DNA from: an uncultured Oscillospiraceae bacterium
GTDB taxonomy: Bacteria > Bacillota > Clostridia > Oscillospirales > Oscillospiraceae
Assembly (NCBI GenBank): GCA_900756715.1
Contig: CAAELC010000022.1
Coordinates: 1 to 19,377 of the forward strand
Length of the DNA stretch: 19,377 nt
Direction: 5' to 3'
Shown here: in pieces, positions 1 to 7,002 of the stretch
Layout of the letters: every line of letters begins with the position of its first letter
How positions within the stretch are numbered: the stretch's first letter is position 1
Made by a program: the position numbers and the translations under genes
Notes under the pieces: generated by a model
Database searches by the model: none
What the model was told of the DNA's origin: nothing
Seen by the model: only the letters and a program-made list of their open reading frames with translations

Positions 1-78
1 GGATTCGAACCCTCGTGCCGCTTTTGACGACAACACGATTTCCAGTCGTGCTCGTTATGACCTCTTCGATACCACTGC
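1..78 (-). tRNA. tRNA-Ser (anticodon GGA), 3' end cut by the window edge
   Basis: Read on the minus strand, the 5' end is a GCAGTGG acceptor strand at 78-72. It is followed by a D-arm, an anticodon stem-loop CACGA-CTGGAAA-TCGTG with anticodon GGA at 43-41, a long variable arm (TGTCGT-caaaa-GCGGCA, with wobble pairs) and a T-loop TTCGAAT. The long variable arm marks a class II tRNA, and GGA reads UCC/UCU serine codons. The last few T-stem bases, the 3' acceptor strand and any CCA lie beyond the window. Confidence 0.96.
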
Positions 79-109
79 ATATTCAGTTTTGCTGCGAACA
101 GCATCACTT

Positions 110-137
110 ATTATACCAAAAATGCGGCGGTTGTCAA
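110..137 (-). promoter_or_regulatory. Sigma-A promoter of tRNA-Ser
   Basis: On the minus strand there is a consensus -35 TTGACA (137-132), a 16 bp spacer and a consensus -10 TATAAT (115-110) with an extended-minus-ten TG (TGGTATAAT). Transcription would start about 25 nt before the mature tRNA 5' end. Near-perfect boxes fit a highly expressed stable RNA. Confidence 0.9.
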
Positions 138-191
138 GGGCAAAATAGAAAAAAGGGTGAAAAAATGGGTAAGGCTTCCCAAAAGTGCGTG

Positions 192-229
192 GGGCATCCG
201 GGCACCCCGGAGAGGGCGCCCGGATGCCC
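192..229 (-). terminator. Hairpin terminator of the 58-residue peptide gene
   Basis: There is a perfect 12 bp inverted repeat, GGGCATCCGGGC at 192-203 and GCCCGGATGCCC at 218-229, with a 14 nt GC-rich loop. It lies 17 bp past the stop of the minus-strand gene. A short T-run (CTTTT) follows on the minus strand after a few bases, so it is a plausible intrinsic terminator whose U-tract is displaced and weak. Confidence 0.65.
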
Positions 230-246
230 GGGGAAACAGCCGCAGC

Positions 247-423
247 TCAGCGCAGCGTTTCGGCCACAGTCTCCATGGCGGAGTCCAGCGCGTTGCCCAT
301 GCGCTGCATGGCCTGCCCCACGGCCGTTTTCCGGCATTTGGGGCGGGGGCAGACAATCAGCTCCGCTGTGACGCCCACAACGACGCCGGCGGCCATGCCC
401 CACAGAAAACGATTCATACACAT
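247..423 (-). CDS. Small single-pass membrane peptide, 58 residues, function unknown
   Basis: Translated on the minus strand this starts MCMNRFLWGMAAGVVVGVTA and ends at a TGA at 249-247. Residues 5-25 form one glycine-rich hydrophobic helix. A Cys-Pro-Arg-Pro-Lys-Cys turn (25-30) follows, then an amphipathic helix with alternating Met/Ala and charged residues (33-58). The ATG at 423-421 is chosen because AGGAGT lies 9 nt upstream; an internal ATG at 417 would be too distant. The layout recalls the YtxH-like class of small clostridial envelope proteins, but I recognise no named family. The paired cysteines flanking Pro-Arg-Pro-Lys could be a redox or metal site (inference). The gene has its own terminator and is divergent from the operon at 591. 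Confidence 0.78.
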   Translation of the reverse strand: MCMNRFLWGMAAGVVVGVTAELIVCPRPKCRKTAVGQAMQRMGNALDSAMETVAETLR

Positions 424-479
424 GTCAGATACACTCCTTTACACGCTTTGTAGTATTCCCATTTTTGCGGAGAATTTGC

Positions 480-506
480 ACGGTTTTCATTGCCAAATAA
501 AACCGT
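480..506. promoter_or_regulatory. Inverted repeat over the -35 box (candidate operator)
   Basis: ACGGTTTT (480-487) and AAAACCGT (499-506) are perfect 8 bp inverted copies separated by 11 bp. The half-site centres are about 19 bp apart. The -35 hexamer of the plus-strand operon (490-495) lies between the arms. The position between two divergent genes and the spacing of nearly two helical turns fit a dimeric repressor site. No regulator gene is adjacent, so the cognate factor is unknown. Confidence 0.5.
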
Positions 507-518
507 ATGCCGTATAAT
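490..518 (+). promoter_or_regulatory. Sigma-A promoter of the 591-5497 operon
   Basis: -35 TTGCCA (490-495), 17 bp spacer, -10 TATAAT (513-518). The expected start near 525 gives a leader of about 65 nt containing a possible CCGCGC/GCGCGG hairpin. AAAGGA at 576-581 is the ribosome binding site for the ATG at 591. Confidence 0.85.
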
Positions 519-590
519 AGAAATAATGCCCGCGCATGAAGAAAAAATGTATTCTCAGCGCGGTTTGACGGAAAGAAAGGAACCAACACC

Positions 591-1358
591 ATGTCTGTTG
601 CACGCTTACAGGAAAATATCCGAAAGAAAAAAACACCGGTTGCCCTGGGGCTGAGCCCGGAGGAGGGCCGACTGGACGGCAGGTATCTGAAAAATTTCAC
701 AGATATGTACGGCGAATGCCCCATGGCCCACGCCGAGGCGCTGCGCTATCACGGCAGCCAGACGATTTCGGCTGCGGCGGAGCGGCTGCCGGCGGTGATG
801 CTGCAGGCGGAGCCGTATCTGCAATGGGGGTTTATGGGCATGGATGTGCTGTGCAATCTGGTAAACATGGCCAAAAGCCAGGGCATGTATGTGATTGTGG
901 ACGCACGCTGCGCCCGGCCGCGGGTATGGACGGAGGGCGGCGTCTGCGCGGACGCGGCCACGGTGCTGCCTTATGACGGGACGGAGTGCTGCAATGCGGG
1001 AGAGGACAAGCTGGCTGTGGCCGCCGTGCGCACGGTGGAGGCCGGGGCGGCCACCGTGCAGAATCTGATGGCCGGGGACAGACCGCTGTATCTGGCGGCG
1101 GCAGACCAGATGGCCCGGGCCGGAGCGGCGCTGCTGCTGGAGACGGGGTACAGCCTGGATGTGCGGGAAATGCGCAGCAAGCTGCCGGGGGCATTTCTGG
1201 TGCTGACCCATTGCGACGGGGAAAATGCACTGCCGGCCTTTGACGAGCTGGGCCGGGGCGCGCTGGTGGTGGAGGACGCCATCCAGTATGCCGAAAATCC
1301 CGGGGAGGCAGCGGAGTGCGCCGTGAAGGACATGAAGAAGCTGGTACAGATTCTGTAA
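591..1358 (+). CDS. Orotidine 5'-phosphate decarboxylase homologue, catalytically degenerate
   Basis: This is a 255-residue protein of the length expected for class II PyrF (OMP decarboxylase, TIM barrel). By eye it follows that fold: an N-terminal 'KKKTPVALGLSP' segment (12-23), a 'LPAVMLQAEPY' strand (66-76), 'GMYVIVDARCARP' (98-110), 'DAATVLPYDG' (121-130) and a C-terminal 'GALVVEDAIQYA' (223-234). The signature DAKxxDI of active enzymes is replaced by DARCARP: Asp104 stays, the catalytic Lys becomes Arg106 and the second Asp becomes Arg109. The Lys of the K-P-Q strand is Met70, and the C-terminal phosphate loop is not conserved. I therefore read it as a pseudoenzyme rather than functional PyrF, perhaps binding another ligand. 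It is the first gene of a four-gene operon, and no pyrimidine genes are nearby. The ATG is preceded by AAAGGA at 9 nt. Confidence 0.8.
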   Translation: MSVARLQENIRKKKTPVALGLSPEEGRLDGRYLKNFTDMYGECPMAHAEALRYHGSQTISAAAERLPAVMLQAEPYLQWGFMGMDVLCNLVNMAKSQGMYVIVDARCARPRVWTEGGVCADAATVLPYDGTECCNAGEDKLAVAAVRTVEAGAATVQNLMAGDRPLYLAAADQMARAGAALLLETGYSLDVREMRSKLPGAFLVLTHCDGENALPAFDELGRGALVVEDAIQYAENPGEAAECAVKDMKKLVQIL

Positions 1359-1415
1359 GAAAACAAAAACAGCCCGGCAGCGCCGGGGCAAAGGCCGGAA
1401 AGGCAGGGAGAGACT

Positions 1416-2444
1416 ATGACAAAAATTTATCTGGTGCGCCACGCAGAAGCGGAGGGAAACCTGTACCGCATTGCCCACGGGCACTACGACAGCATTATTA
1501 CGGCCCGGGGCTACAGGCAGATTGAGGCACTTGCCAAGCGGTTTGAAGGCATTCACATTGACGCCGTTTACAGCAGCGACCTGTTTCGCCCCAGCACCAC
1601 GGCCCGGGCGGTATATGTCCCCAAGGGACTGCCCCTGCACAAGGACCCCGCCTTCCGTGAGGTGGGACTGGGCGTGTGGGAAGGCCAGACCTGGCAGGAA
1701 CTGCGGGAGAAATATCCCGAGCAGATGGAGGCATTTAACCACAACATCGCCAAGTTCTCTGTGCCCGGCAGCGAGACAGGCGCAGGCGTGCGTGACCGGT
1801 TTATCACCCGGCTGACGGAACTGGCGAAGGAATATGACGGCAAGACCATTGCCGTGTTCAGCCATGGGGCGGCGCTGCGCATTGTGCTGGGCACATTGCA
1901 GGGGCTGACGCTGGCCCAGACTAGCACCTCGGCCCATGGAGACAACACCGCCGTGTCGCTGGTGGAATATGAGGACGGAGCGTTCCGGGTGGTGTTCCGG
2001 GACGACAACAGCCATCTGGAGAAGGCGGGACTTTCCACCTTTGCCCGGCAGAAATGGTGGAAGAACCACCGGATGACGGAGGATGACTTCGACTATCTGC
2101 CCATGACGCAGGAAGACCGGCTGGCGCTGGGGATTCCCGGCGAAGGCGAGGGCGTGTCTGTGTGGCAGAGCGGCCAGCTGGCCGGCGGCGTTGAGCTGCT
2201 GCCGGAAAAGGAGCCGGGAATCGGCTGGGTCGGCTGGTACGGGCTGCTGCCCCCTTATCGGGGACAGAACCGGGGAATCGCACCGCTGGGCCAGGCGGTG
2301 CAGCGATACCGGGCCGAGGGCGTGGAGCGCATCTGCCTGCGGTGCGAGGAGGAGAAAACGGCAGAATTTTTCCGCCACTTTGGATTCTATGACCGGCAGC
2401 CCGGGGTGCTGGAGCTTTACATCGGATACGGGGAGAGAGCATGA
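1416..2444 (+). CDS. Histidine phosphatase-GNAT acetyltransferase fusion
   Basis: The 342 residues form two domains. Residues 1-200 are a phosphoglycerate-mutase-like histidine phosphatase: LVRHAEAEGN (6-15) holds the phospho-acceptor His9 in an R-H-A variant of the usual R-H-G. Arg58 (SSDLFRPS), Glu82 (REVGLGVWEG) and His150 (FSHGAALR) complete the active-site pocket. Residues ~225-340 are a GNAT N-acetyltransferase: YRGQNRGIA (281-289) matches the acetyl-CoA pyrophosphate loop, followed by VERICLRC and FFRHFGFYD (318-326). Substrates of either half are not evident; broad phosphomonoesterase activity is the family default. AGGGAG lies 5 nt before the ATG. The stop overlaps the next gene's start by 4 bp (ATGA), so the two genes are translationally coupled. 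Confidence 0.92.
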   Translation: MTKIYLVRHAEAEGNLYRIAHGHYDSIITARGYRQIEALAKRFEGIHIDAVYSSDLFRPSTTARAVYVPKGLPLHKDPAFREVGLGVWEGQTWQELREKYPEQMEAFNHNIAKFSVPGSETGAGVRDRFITRLTELAKEYDGKTIAVFSHGAALRIVLGTLQGLTLAQTSTSAHGDNTAVSLVEYEDGAFRVVFRDDNSHLEKAGLSTFARQKWWKNHRMTEDDFDYLPMTQEDRLALGIPGEGEGVSVWQSGQLAGGVELLPEKEPGIGWVGWYGLLPPYRGQNRGIAPLGQAVQRYRAEGVERICLRCEEEKTAEFFRHFGFYDRQPGVLELYIGYGERA

Positions 2445-4465
2445 AGGGATTTGAGTTTCTGCCGGTGAGCCGGGAGGAAATGCGGGACAGAGAATGGTAT
2501 TACTACGATTTTCTGGTGGTGATGGCGGATGCCTACATCGACCACCCCAGCTTTGGCAGCACGCTGATTGCCCGGATGCTGGAGGGAGAAGGCTACCGCG
2601 TGGCGGTGCTGGCCCAGCCCGACTGGCACAGCGCAGAAGCTTTTACGGCCATGGGACGGCCCAGATGGGGCGTGTTTATCGGCGGGGGCAATCTGGATTC
2701 CATGGTGGCCCACTACACCGTGGCTAAGCGGCGGCGGGAGAAGGACCTGTATTCTCCCGGCGGGAAAATGGGGCTGCGGCCCGACCGGCCGACCATCGTG
2801 TACGCCAACCGGGCACGGGAGGCCTTTGGACCGGATATGCCCATCGTCATCGGAGGGCTGGAGGCATCGCTGCGGCGGTTTGCCCACTATGATTACTGGG
2901 ACGACAAGGTGCGGCGGAGTATTCTGTTCGACGCACCGGCCGACCTGCTGGTATACGGCATGGGCGAGACGGCTACCCGGCAGATTGCCCGGAGGCTGAG
3001 CAGAAAGGAAAAGGTGGACACCATTCGGGATGTGTGCGGCACCGCCTATCTGGCCAGGGAAGACGAGGCGGCCTCGTATCATCCGGTGGAGTGCCCTTCC
3101 TATGAGGAGGTGGCAGCAGACCGGACGGCCTATGCCCGGGCCACCCGCATGCAGTATGTGGAAAACGATCCCATCCGGGGCCGGGCGGTGGTGCAGCGCT
3201 GCCAGGGCCGGATGCTGGTGGCCAATCCACCGGCGCGGCCACTGGCACGGGAGGAACTGGACAAGCTGTATGACCTGCCCTTTACCCGGGAGGTGCATCC
3301 CATGTATCAGGAGGATGTGCCGGCCATTGAGGAGGTGCGATTTTCCATTGCACACAACCGGGGATGCTTCGGCGGGTGTAATTTCTGCGCGCTGACCTTT
3401 CATCAGGGCCGGATGGTTACCTCCCGCAGCATCGAATCCGTGGTGCGGGAGGCGGAGCAGATCGTGGCCGATCCGCGGTTTAAGGGGTATATCCACGATG
3501 TGGGCGGGCCTACCGCCAATTTCCGCCATCTGGCCTGCGCGGGACAGAAAAAGCGGGGCTGCTGCCCCAATCGAAGCTGCCTTGCGCCGGAGCCGTGTCC
3601 CAATCTGGATGCGGATCACTCGGAATACACCCAGCTGCTGCGGCGGCTGCGGCAGATCCCGGGGGTGAAAAAGGTGTTTGTCCGCAGCGGCATCCGGTAT
3701 GACTACATGATGCAGGATAAGAACCCGGAGTTCTTCCGGGAACTGGTGCGCTATCACATCAGCGGACAGCTGAAGGTGGCACCGGAGCACTGCGTGGCGT
3801 CGGTACTGGACTACATGGGAAAGCCGCACTTCGATGTGTTTGAAAGGTTCTGGAAAAAGTATCAGAAGCTGAATGAATCCGACGGCAAAGAGCAGTATCT
3901 GGTGCCGTATCTTATGTCTTCGCACCCCGGCTGCACGCTGGAAAACGCAGTGGAGCTGGCGGAGTTCCTGCATCGGACGGGCCATCAGCCCCAACAGGTA
4001 CAGGATTTTTATCCCACACCCGGCACGATCTCTACCTGCATGTATTACACCGGCATTGACCCACGGACCATGGAGCCGGTGTATGTGGCGAAGGACCGGC
4101 ACGAAAAGGCGCTGCAGCGGGCGCTTTTGCAGTGGGGACGGAGGGAGACGCGAGGTCTTGTCATTGAGGCGCTGGAAAAGACAGGGCGCACTGATTTAAT
4201 CGGCTATGGCCCGGAATGTTTGATTCGCCCCCAAAAAGGGGAAAAATATTTTGGGAAGCGCCCGGAACCGGACAAAAAGGCCGAGAAGCGGGACACAGGC
4301 CGGAAGTCCGGACGAAAGGCAGACGGCCGCGGCGGGGACAGAGCCGCAGGCCGGCAGCAGAGCGGACCGGCACGACCCGGGCGGGGGAAAAACTCCCCGG
4401 GACAGAAGGGGAAAATGTCGCCAAAGAAGAAGGCGGCATTTGCCGCCCGACGCGGCGGAAAATAA
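2441..4465 (+). CDS. YgiQ family radical SAM protein
   Basis: The 674-residue protein opens with a cobalamin-binding-like N-terminal region of the YgiQ type: the HPSFGSTLIARMLE segment (35-48), GGGNLDSMVAHYT (81-93) and IVIGGLEASLRR (135-146). The radical SAM [4Fe-4S] motif is CFGGCNFC, with Cys309, Cys313 and Cys316 (CxxxCxxC). A Cys-rich stretch follows (KKRGCCPNRSCLAPEPC). Residues 600-674 are a Lys/Arg/Gly-rich low-complexity tail, seen in many members of the family. It presumably catalyses a SAM radical reaction in the cytoplasm; the substrate of YgiQ proteins is not settled as far as I know. The start overlaps the upstream stop by 4 bp and the protein is full length for the family. Confidence 0.95.
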   Translation: MKGFEFLPVSREEMRDREWYYYDFLVVMADAYIDHPSFGSTLIARMLEGEGYRVAVLAQPDWHSAEAFTAMGRPRWGVFIGGGNLDSMVAHYTVAKRRREKDLYSPGGKMGLRPDRPTIVYANRAREAFGPDMPIVIGGLEASLRRFAHYDYWDDKVRRSILFDAPADLLVYGMGETATRQIARRLSRKEKVDTIRDVCGTAYLAREDEAASYHPVECPSYEEVAADRTAYARATRMQYVENDPIRGRAVVQRCQGRMLVANPPARPLAREELDKLYDLPFTREVHPMYQEDVPAIEEVRFSIAHNRGCFGGCNFCALTFHQGRMVTSRSIESVVREAEQIVADPRFKGYIHDVGGPTANFRHLACAGQKKRGCCPNRSCLAPEPCPNLDADHSEYTQLLRRLRQIPGVKKVFVRSGIRYDYMMQDKNPEFFRELVRYHISGQLKVAPEHCVASVLDYMGKPHFDVFERFWKKYQKLNESDGKEQYLVPYLMSSHPGCTLENAVELAEFLHRTGHQPQQVQDFYPTPGTISTCMYYTGIDPRTMEPVYVAKDRHEKALQRALLQWGRRETRGLVIEALEKTGRTDLIGYGPECLIRPQKGEKYFGKRPEPDKKAEKRDTGRKSGRKADGRGGDRAAGRQQSGPARPGRGKNSPGQKGKMSPKKKAAFAARRGGK

Positions 4466-4513
4466 CAAAAACCGGCACAGGCCGGGAGGAAGCAAAGCGG
4501 AGGATATGAAATC

Positions 4514-5497
4514 ATGCAGACGGTTTTGACCATTTTACTGTTTGCGGTGGGACTGGTGCTGATCATTAAGGGCGGCGACTGGTTCGTGGATGCGGCGGTA
4601 TGGATTGCGGAGGTATCGGGGATTCCACAGTTTATCATCGGGGCAACCATTGTGAGCCTTGCCACCACACTGCCGGAGCTGACGGTGTCGGTTATGGGCA
4701 CGCTGAACGGCGAGGTGGATCTGGCAGTGGGCAACGCGGTAGGCTCGGTAACGGCTAATCTGGGGCTGATTATGGGAATTTCCATTGTGTGCATCCCGGC
4801 GGCGGTGAAGCGCAGCCAGTTTAACATGAAGGCACTGTTGATGGCGGCGGCCGCGATTATGCTGTGGCTGCTGTGCCGGGGCGGCGCGCTGCAAGTCCTG
4901 CCCAGCATACTGCTGCTGGTGATTTTTGGCGTATATGTATGGGAGAATATCCGGGATGCCAAAAGCGGCGTGGACGCGAGACTGGAAAAGGAAGAACACT
5001 CTGACCGGCCCAGCCATGAAAATAGCCACAAAAAGCAGCTGCCCATGCAGATCGGGAAATTTCTGGTGGGCGTGGCGGCCATTGTTCTGGGATCAAACCT
5101 GCTGATCGAAAAGGGCAGCGAGATTGCGGTGATGCTGGGGGTTCCGTCAGCCATCATCGGTGTGACGATGGTGGCCATCGGCACCAGCCTGCCGGAGCTG
5201 GTCACCACACTGACGGCCATTGCAAAAAAGGAAGCCTCCATGTCTATCGGGAATATTCTGGGGGCAAATGTGATTGACCTGACGCTGATTTTGCCCGTCT
5301 GTTCCCTGATTTCCGGCGGCAGGCTGACCATCGGGGAGCAATCTACAGCGCTGGATATGCCCATGTGTGCCATTGTATCTATCCTGGCTATCCTGCCGCC
5401 CCTGTTCAAGGGAAAGTTCTATCGCTGGCAGGGCGTGCTGCTGCTGGCGGTGTATGCGGCCTATGTGGTGATTCTGGTGACGCAGTACGGCGTGTGA
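4514..5497 (+). CDS. Calcium/sodium antiporter (CaCA superfamily, YrbG type)
   Basis: This 327-residue polytopic membrane protein has the two signature alpha-repeats of cation/Ca2+ exchangers. Repeat 1 (about 43-88) contains VSLATTLPELTVS and VGNAVGSVTANLGL. Repeat 2 (about 216-260) contains VAIGTSLPELVTT and IGNILGANVIDLTL. The acidic residues in both LPE motifs are the expected ion-binding glutamates. A hydrophilic, histidine-containing loop (about 144-178) separates the two halves, as is usual. The likely role is export of Ca2+ (or a similar cation) against Na+ or H+ entry. The start is preceded by GGAGGA (4499-4504); an ATG at 4506 is in another frame and is ignored. It is the last gene of the operon, before the terminator at 5531. 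Confidence 0.94.
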   Translation: MQTVLTILLFAVGLVLIIKGGDWFVDAAVWIAEVSGIPQFIIGATIVSLATTLPELTVSVMGTLNGEVDLAVGNAVGSVTANLGLIMGISIVCIPAAVKRSQFNMKALLMAAAAIMLWLLCRGGALQVLPSILLLVIFGVYVWENIRDAKSGVDARLEKEEHSDRPSHENSHKKQLPMQIGKFLVGVAAIVLGSNLLIEKGSEIAVMLGVPSAIIGVTMVAIGTSLPELVTTLTAIAKKEASMSIGNILGANVIDLTLILPVCSLISGGRLTIGEQSTALDMPMCAIVSILAILPPLFKGKFYRWQGVLLLAVYAAYVVILVTQYGV

Positions 5498-5530
5498 GGC
5501 GGGAACCGAAGAAAACAAAGGACAGAAAAA

Positions 5531-5570
5531 CGCAGCCACCGGCATAAGCAGGTGGCTGCGTGAACTTTTT
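5531..5570. terminator. Bidirectional terminator between the antiporter gene and prfB
   Basis: Perfect 10 bp stem CGCAGCCACC (5531-5540) / GGTGGCTGCG (5551-5560) with a 10 nt loop. On the plus strand it is followed by TGAACTTTTT. On the minus strand the hairpin is followed by TTTTTCTG, so it can also end the convergent prfB transcript. Confidence 0.9.
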
Positions 5571-5596
5571 ACTGCGTGAACTTTTTGCTGCGCGAA
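5556..5596 (+). repeat. Short tandem repeat in the terminator tail
   Basis: The 16 bp unit CTGCGTGAACTTTTT(A/G) occurs twice in direct tandem (5556-5571, 5572-5587) and a third partial, one-mismatch copy CTGCGCGAA follows (5588-5596). The first copy overlaps the 3' arm of the terminator hairpin, so the array duplicates the U-tract. Probable slippage product. Confidence 0.8.
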
Positions 5597-5631
5597 TGGC
5601 CGGGGGAACAGATATGCACCCGCCCGGCGGA

Positions 5632-6756
5632 TTATTTTTTCAGAGTACCGTTGGCGGCGGCGGTAAGGTAGGCGTTGATAAAACCGTCGATGTCGCCGTC
5701 CATCACATTCTGAATGTTGCCCATTTCATAGCCGGTACGGGTATCCTTGGCCAGCGTATAGGGCATGAAGACATAGGAGCGGATCTGGCTGCCCCACTCA
5801 ATCTTCATCTGCACACCCTTGATGTCACTGATCTTTTCGGCGTGCTGCTGAATTTTCAGGTCTACCAGCTTGGCCTTCAGCATTTTCATGGCATTGTCCC
5901 GGTTCTGGAACTGGCTGCGCTCGGTCTGGCAGAAGACCACGATGCCCGTGGGCAGGTGCGTCAGGCGGACGGCAGAGGAGGTCTTATTGATATGCTGGCC
6001 GCCTGCGCCGCTGGAGCGGCAGGCCTGCATTTCGATATCCTCGGGGCGGATTTCAATGTCGGTGCTGTCATCCAGCTCGGGCATGACCTCCAGAGCGGCG
6101 AAGCTGGTCTGACGGCGGGCATTGGCGTCAAAGGGGGAAACACGCACCAGACGATGGACGCCGTTTTCACTTTTCAGGTAGCCATAGGCGTTCTCCCCCT
6201 CGATGAGGATGGAGGCGGATTTGATGCCGGCCTCGTCGCCCTCTTCGTAATCCAGAATCTGGTAGGTGTAGCCATGGCGCTCGGCCCAGCGGGTATACAT
6301 GCGGTAGAGCATCTCCGTCCAGTCCTGTGCCTCGGTGCCGCCGGCACCGGCGTGGAAGGACAGAATGGCATTGTTGGCGTCGTATTCGCCGGTGAGAAGG
6401 GTGGCAAGACGGCGCTCGCTGATTTCCTTTTCCAGCTTTTCATATCCGGCGACTACCTCCGGCAGCTGGCTGGCGTCGTCCTCCTCCTGCGCCATTTCAC
6501 ACAGGGTCAGGGTATCCTCCCAATCGGAAACCAGCCGGTCATAGCGGCTGATTTTGTTTTCCAGACGCTTGATCTGCTGGGCGATCTTCTGGCTGCGCTC
6601 CACATCGTTCCAGAAACCGTCCTGCTCCGTTTCCAGATTCAGCTCGGCCAGTTCCTTTCGGGCGGCATCCATATTCAGCGCCTGTTCCAATTCCTTCAGC
6701 GTGGGCTCCAGAGCCTGAAGCTTCTGCTTGTAGCTATCGTATTCAATAACGGCCAT
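5632..6756 (-). CDS. prfB: Peptide chain release factor 2
   Basis: This class I release factor (374 residues) recognises UGA/UAA and triggers peptidyl-tRNA hydrolysis on the ribosome. The discriminator tripeptide Ser-Pro-Phe (207-209, in VRVSPFDAN) identifies RF2 rather than RF1. The catalytic Gly-Gly-Gln is at 252-254 (SSGAGGQHIN). Unlike many prfB genes it has no in-frame TGA near codon 26: the coding sequence runs unbroken through LEQALNMDAARK, so the autoregulatory +1 frameshift is absent. Two start codons compete. The ATG at 6762 sits 1 nt from AAAGGAGA, which is too close, while the ATG at 6756, two codons later, has a 7 nt spacing and is preferred. Monocistronic, with its own promoter and a shared terminator. 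Confidence 0.97.
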   Translation of the reverse strand: MAVIEYDSYKQKLQALEPTLKELEQALNMDAARKELAELNLETEQDGFWNDVERSQKIAQQIKRLENKISRYDRLVSDWEDTLTLCEMAQEEDDASQLPEVVAGYEKLEKEISERRLATLLTGEYDANNAILSFHAGAGGTEAQDWTEMLYRMYTRWAERHGYTYQILDYEEGDEAGIKSASILIEGENAYGYLKSENGVHRLVRVSPFDANARRQTSFAALEVMPELDDSTDIEIRPEDIEMQACRSSGAGGQHINKTSSAVRLTHLPTGIVVFCQTERSQFQNRDNAMKMLKAKLVDLKIQQHAEKISDIKGVQMKIEWGSQIRSYVFMPYTLAKDTRTGYEMGNIQNVMDGDIDGFINAYLTAAANGTLKK

Positions 6757-6791
6757 GACCATTCTCCTTTGTAAATTTCCTTAGCCTTTCT

Positions 6792-6820
6792 ATTATATAC
6801 AAATTGAATTGCCCTGTAAA
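6792..6820 (-). promoter_or_regulatory. Sigma-A promoter of prfB
   Basis: On the minus strand, -35 TTTACA (6820-6815), a 17 bp spacer and -10 TATAAT (6797-6792) stand about 36 bp upstream of the prfB start codon. Confidence 0.85.
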
Positions 6821-6898
6821 GAAAAAGTTACAAAAAGCGGAAAAAGAAGGGGAGAAGGCCAAGGGGGCAGACTTTTTTCACGCTTTTTCCATCTTTTG

Positions 6899-6927
6899 TG
6901 GACAGGAAGAACAAGTTGTGCTATATT
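6899..6927 (+). promoter_or_regulatory. Extended -10 promoter of the dockerin/cohesin operon
   Basis: -35 TGGACA (6899-6904), 17 bp spacer, -10 TATATT (6922-6927) with a TG at the extended position (TGCTATATT). It is divergent from the prfB promoter; the 78 bp between the two promoters are A/G-rich with no clear operator. A roughly 70 nt leader precedes the start codon. Confidence 0.72.
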
Positions 6928-7002
6928 TTTAATATATGCATATTTGGGCGAGGCAGAGGGTTTGACTGCGCGTGGCGATAGAGCGAAAGGATGCTGATAG
7001 GG

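Noticed and set aside
591..1358. Annotation as functional pyrF
   Set aside because: The catalytic Lys and Asp of DAKxxDI are replaced and the phosphate loop is missing.
1373..1387. CCCGGC-agc-GCCGGG hairpin between the first two operon genes, considered as a terminator
   Set aside because: Short stem with a 3 nt loop and no U-run; the next gene has no promoter of its own, so transcription probably reads through.
606..2378. 590-codon open frame on the minus strand opposite the PyrF-like and phosphatase-GNAT genes
   Set aside because: His/Gln/Pro/Arg-rich translation with no domain, no ribosome binding site, and opposite two well-supported genes. It is an artefact of the GC-rich codon bias.
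2417..4102. 561-codon open frame on the minus strand opposite the radical SAM gene
   Set aside because: Mirror frame of YgiQ with no recognisable motif and no promoter or ribosome binding site.
5560..6774. 404-codon open frame on the plus strand opposite prfB
   Set aside because: Starts inside the terminator repeat and runs antisense through all RF2 motifs; its hydrophobic composition is the reverse image of prfB codons.
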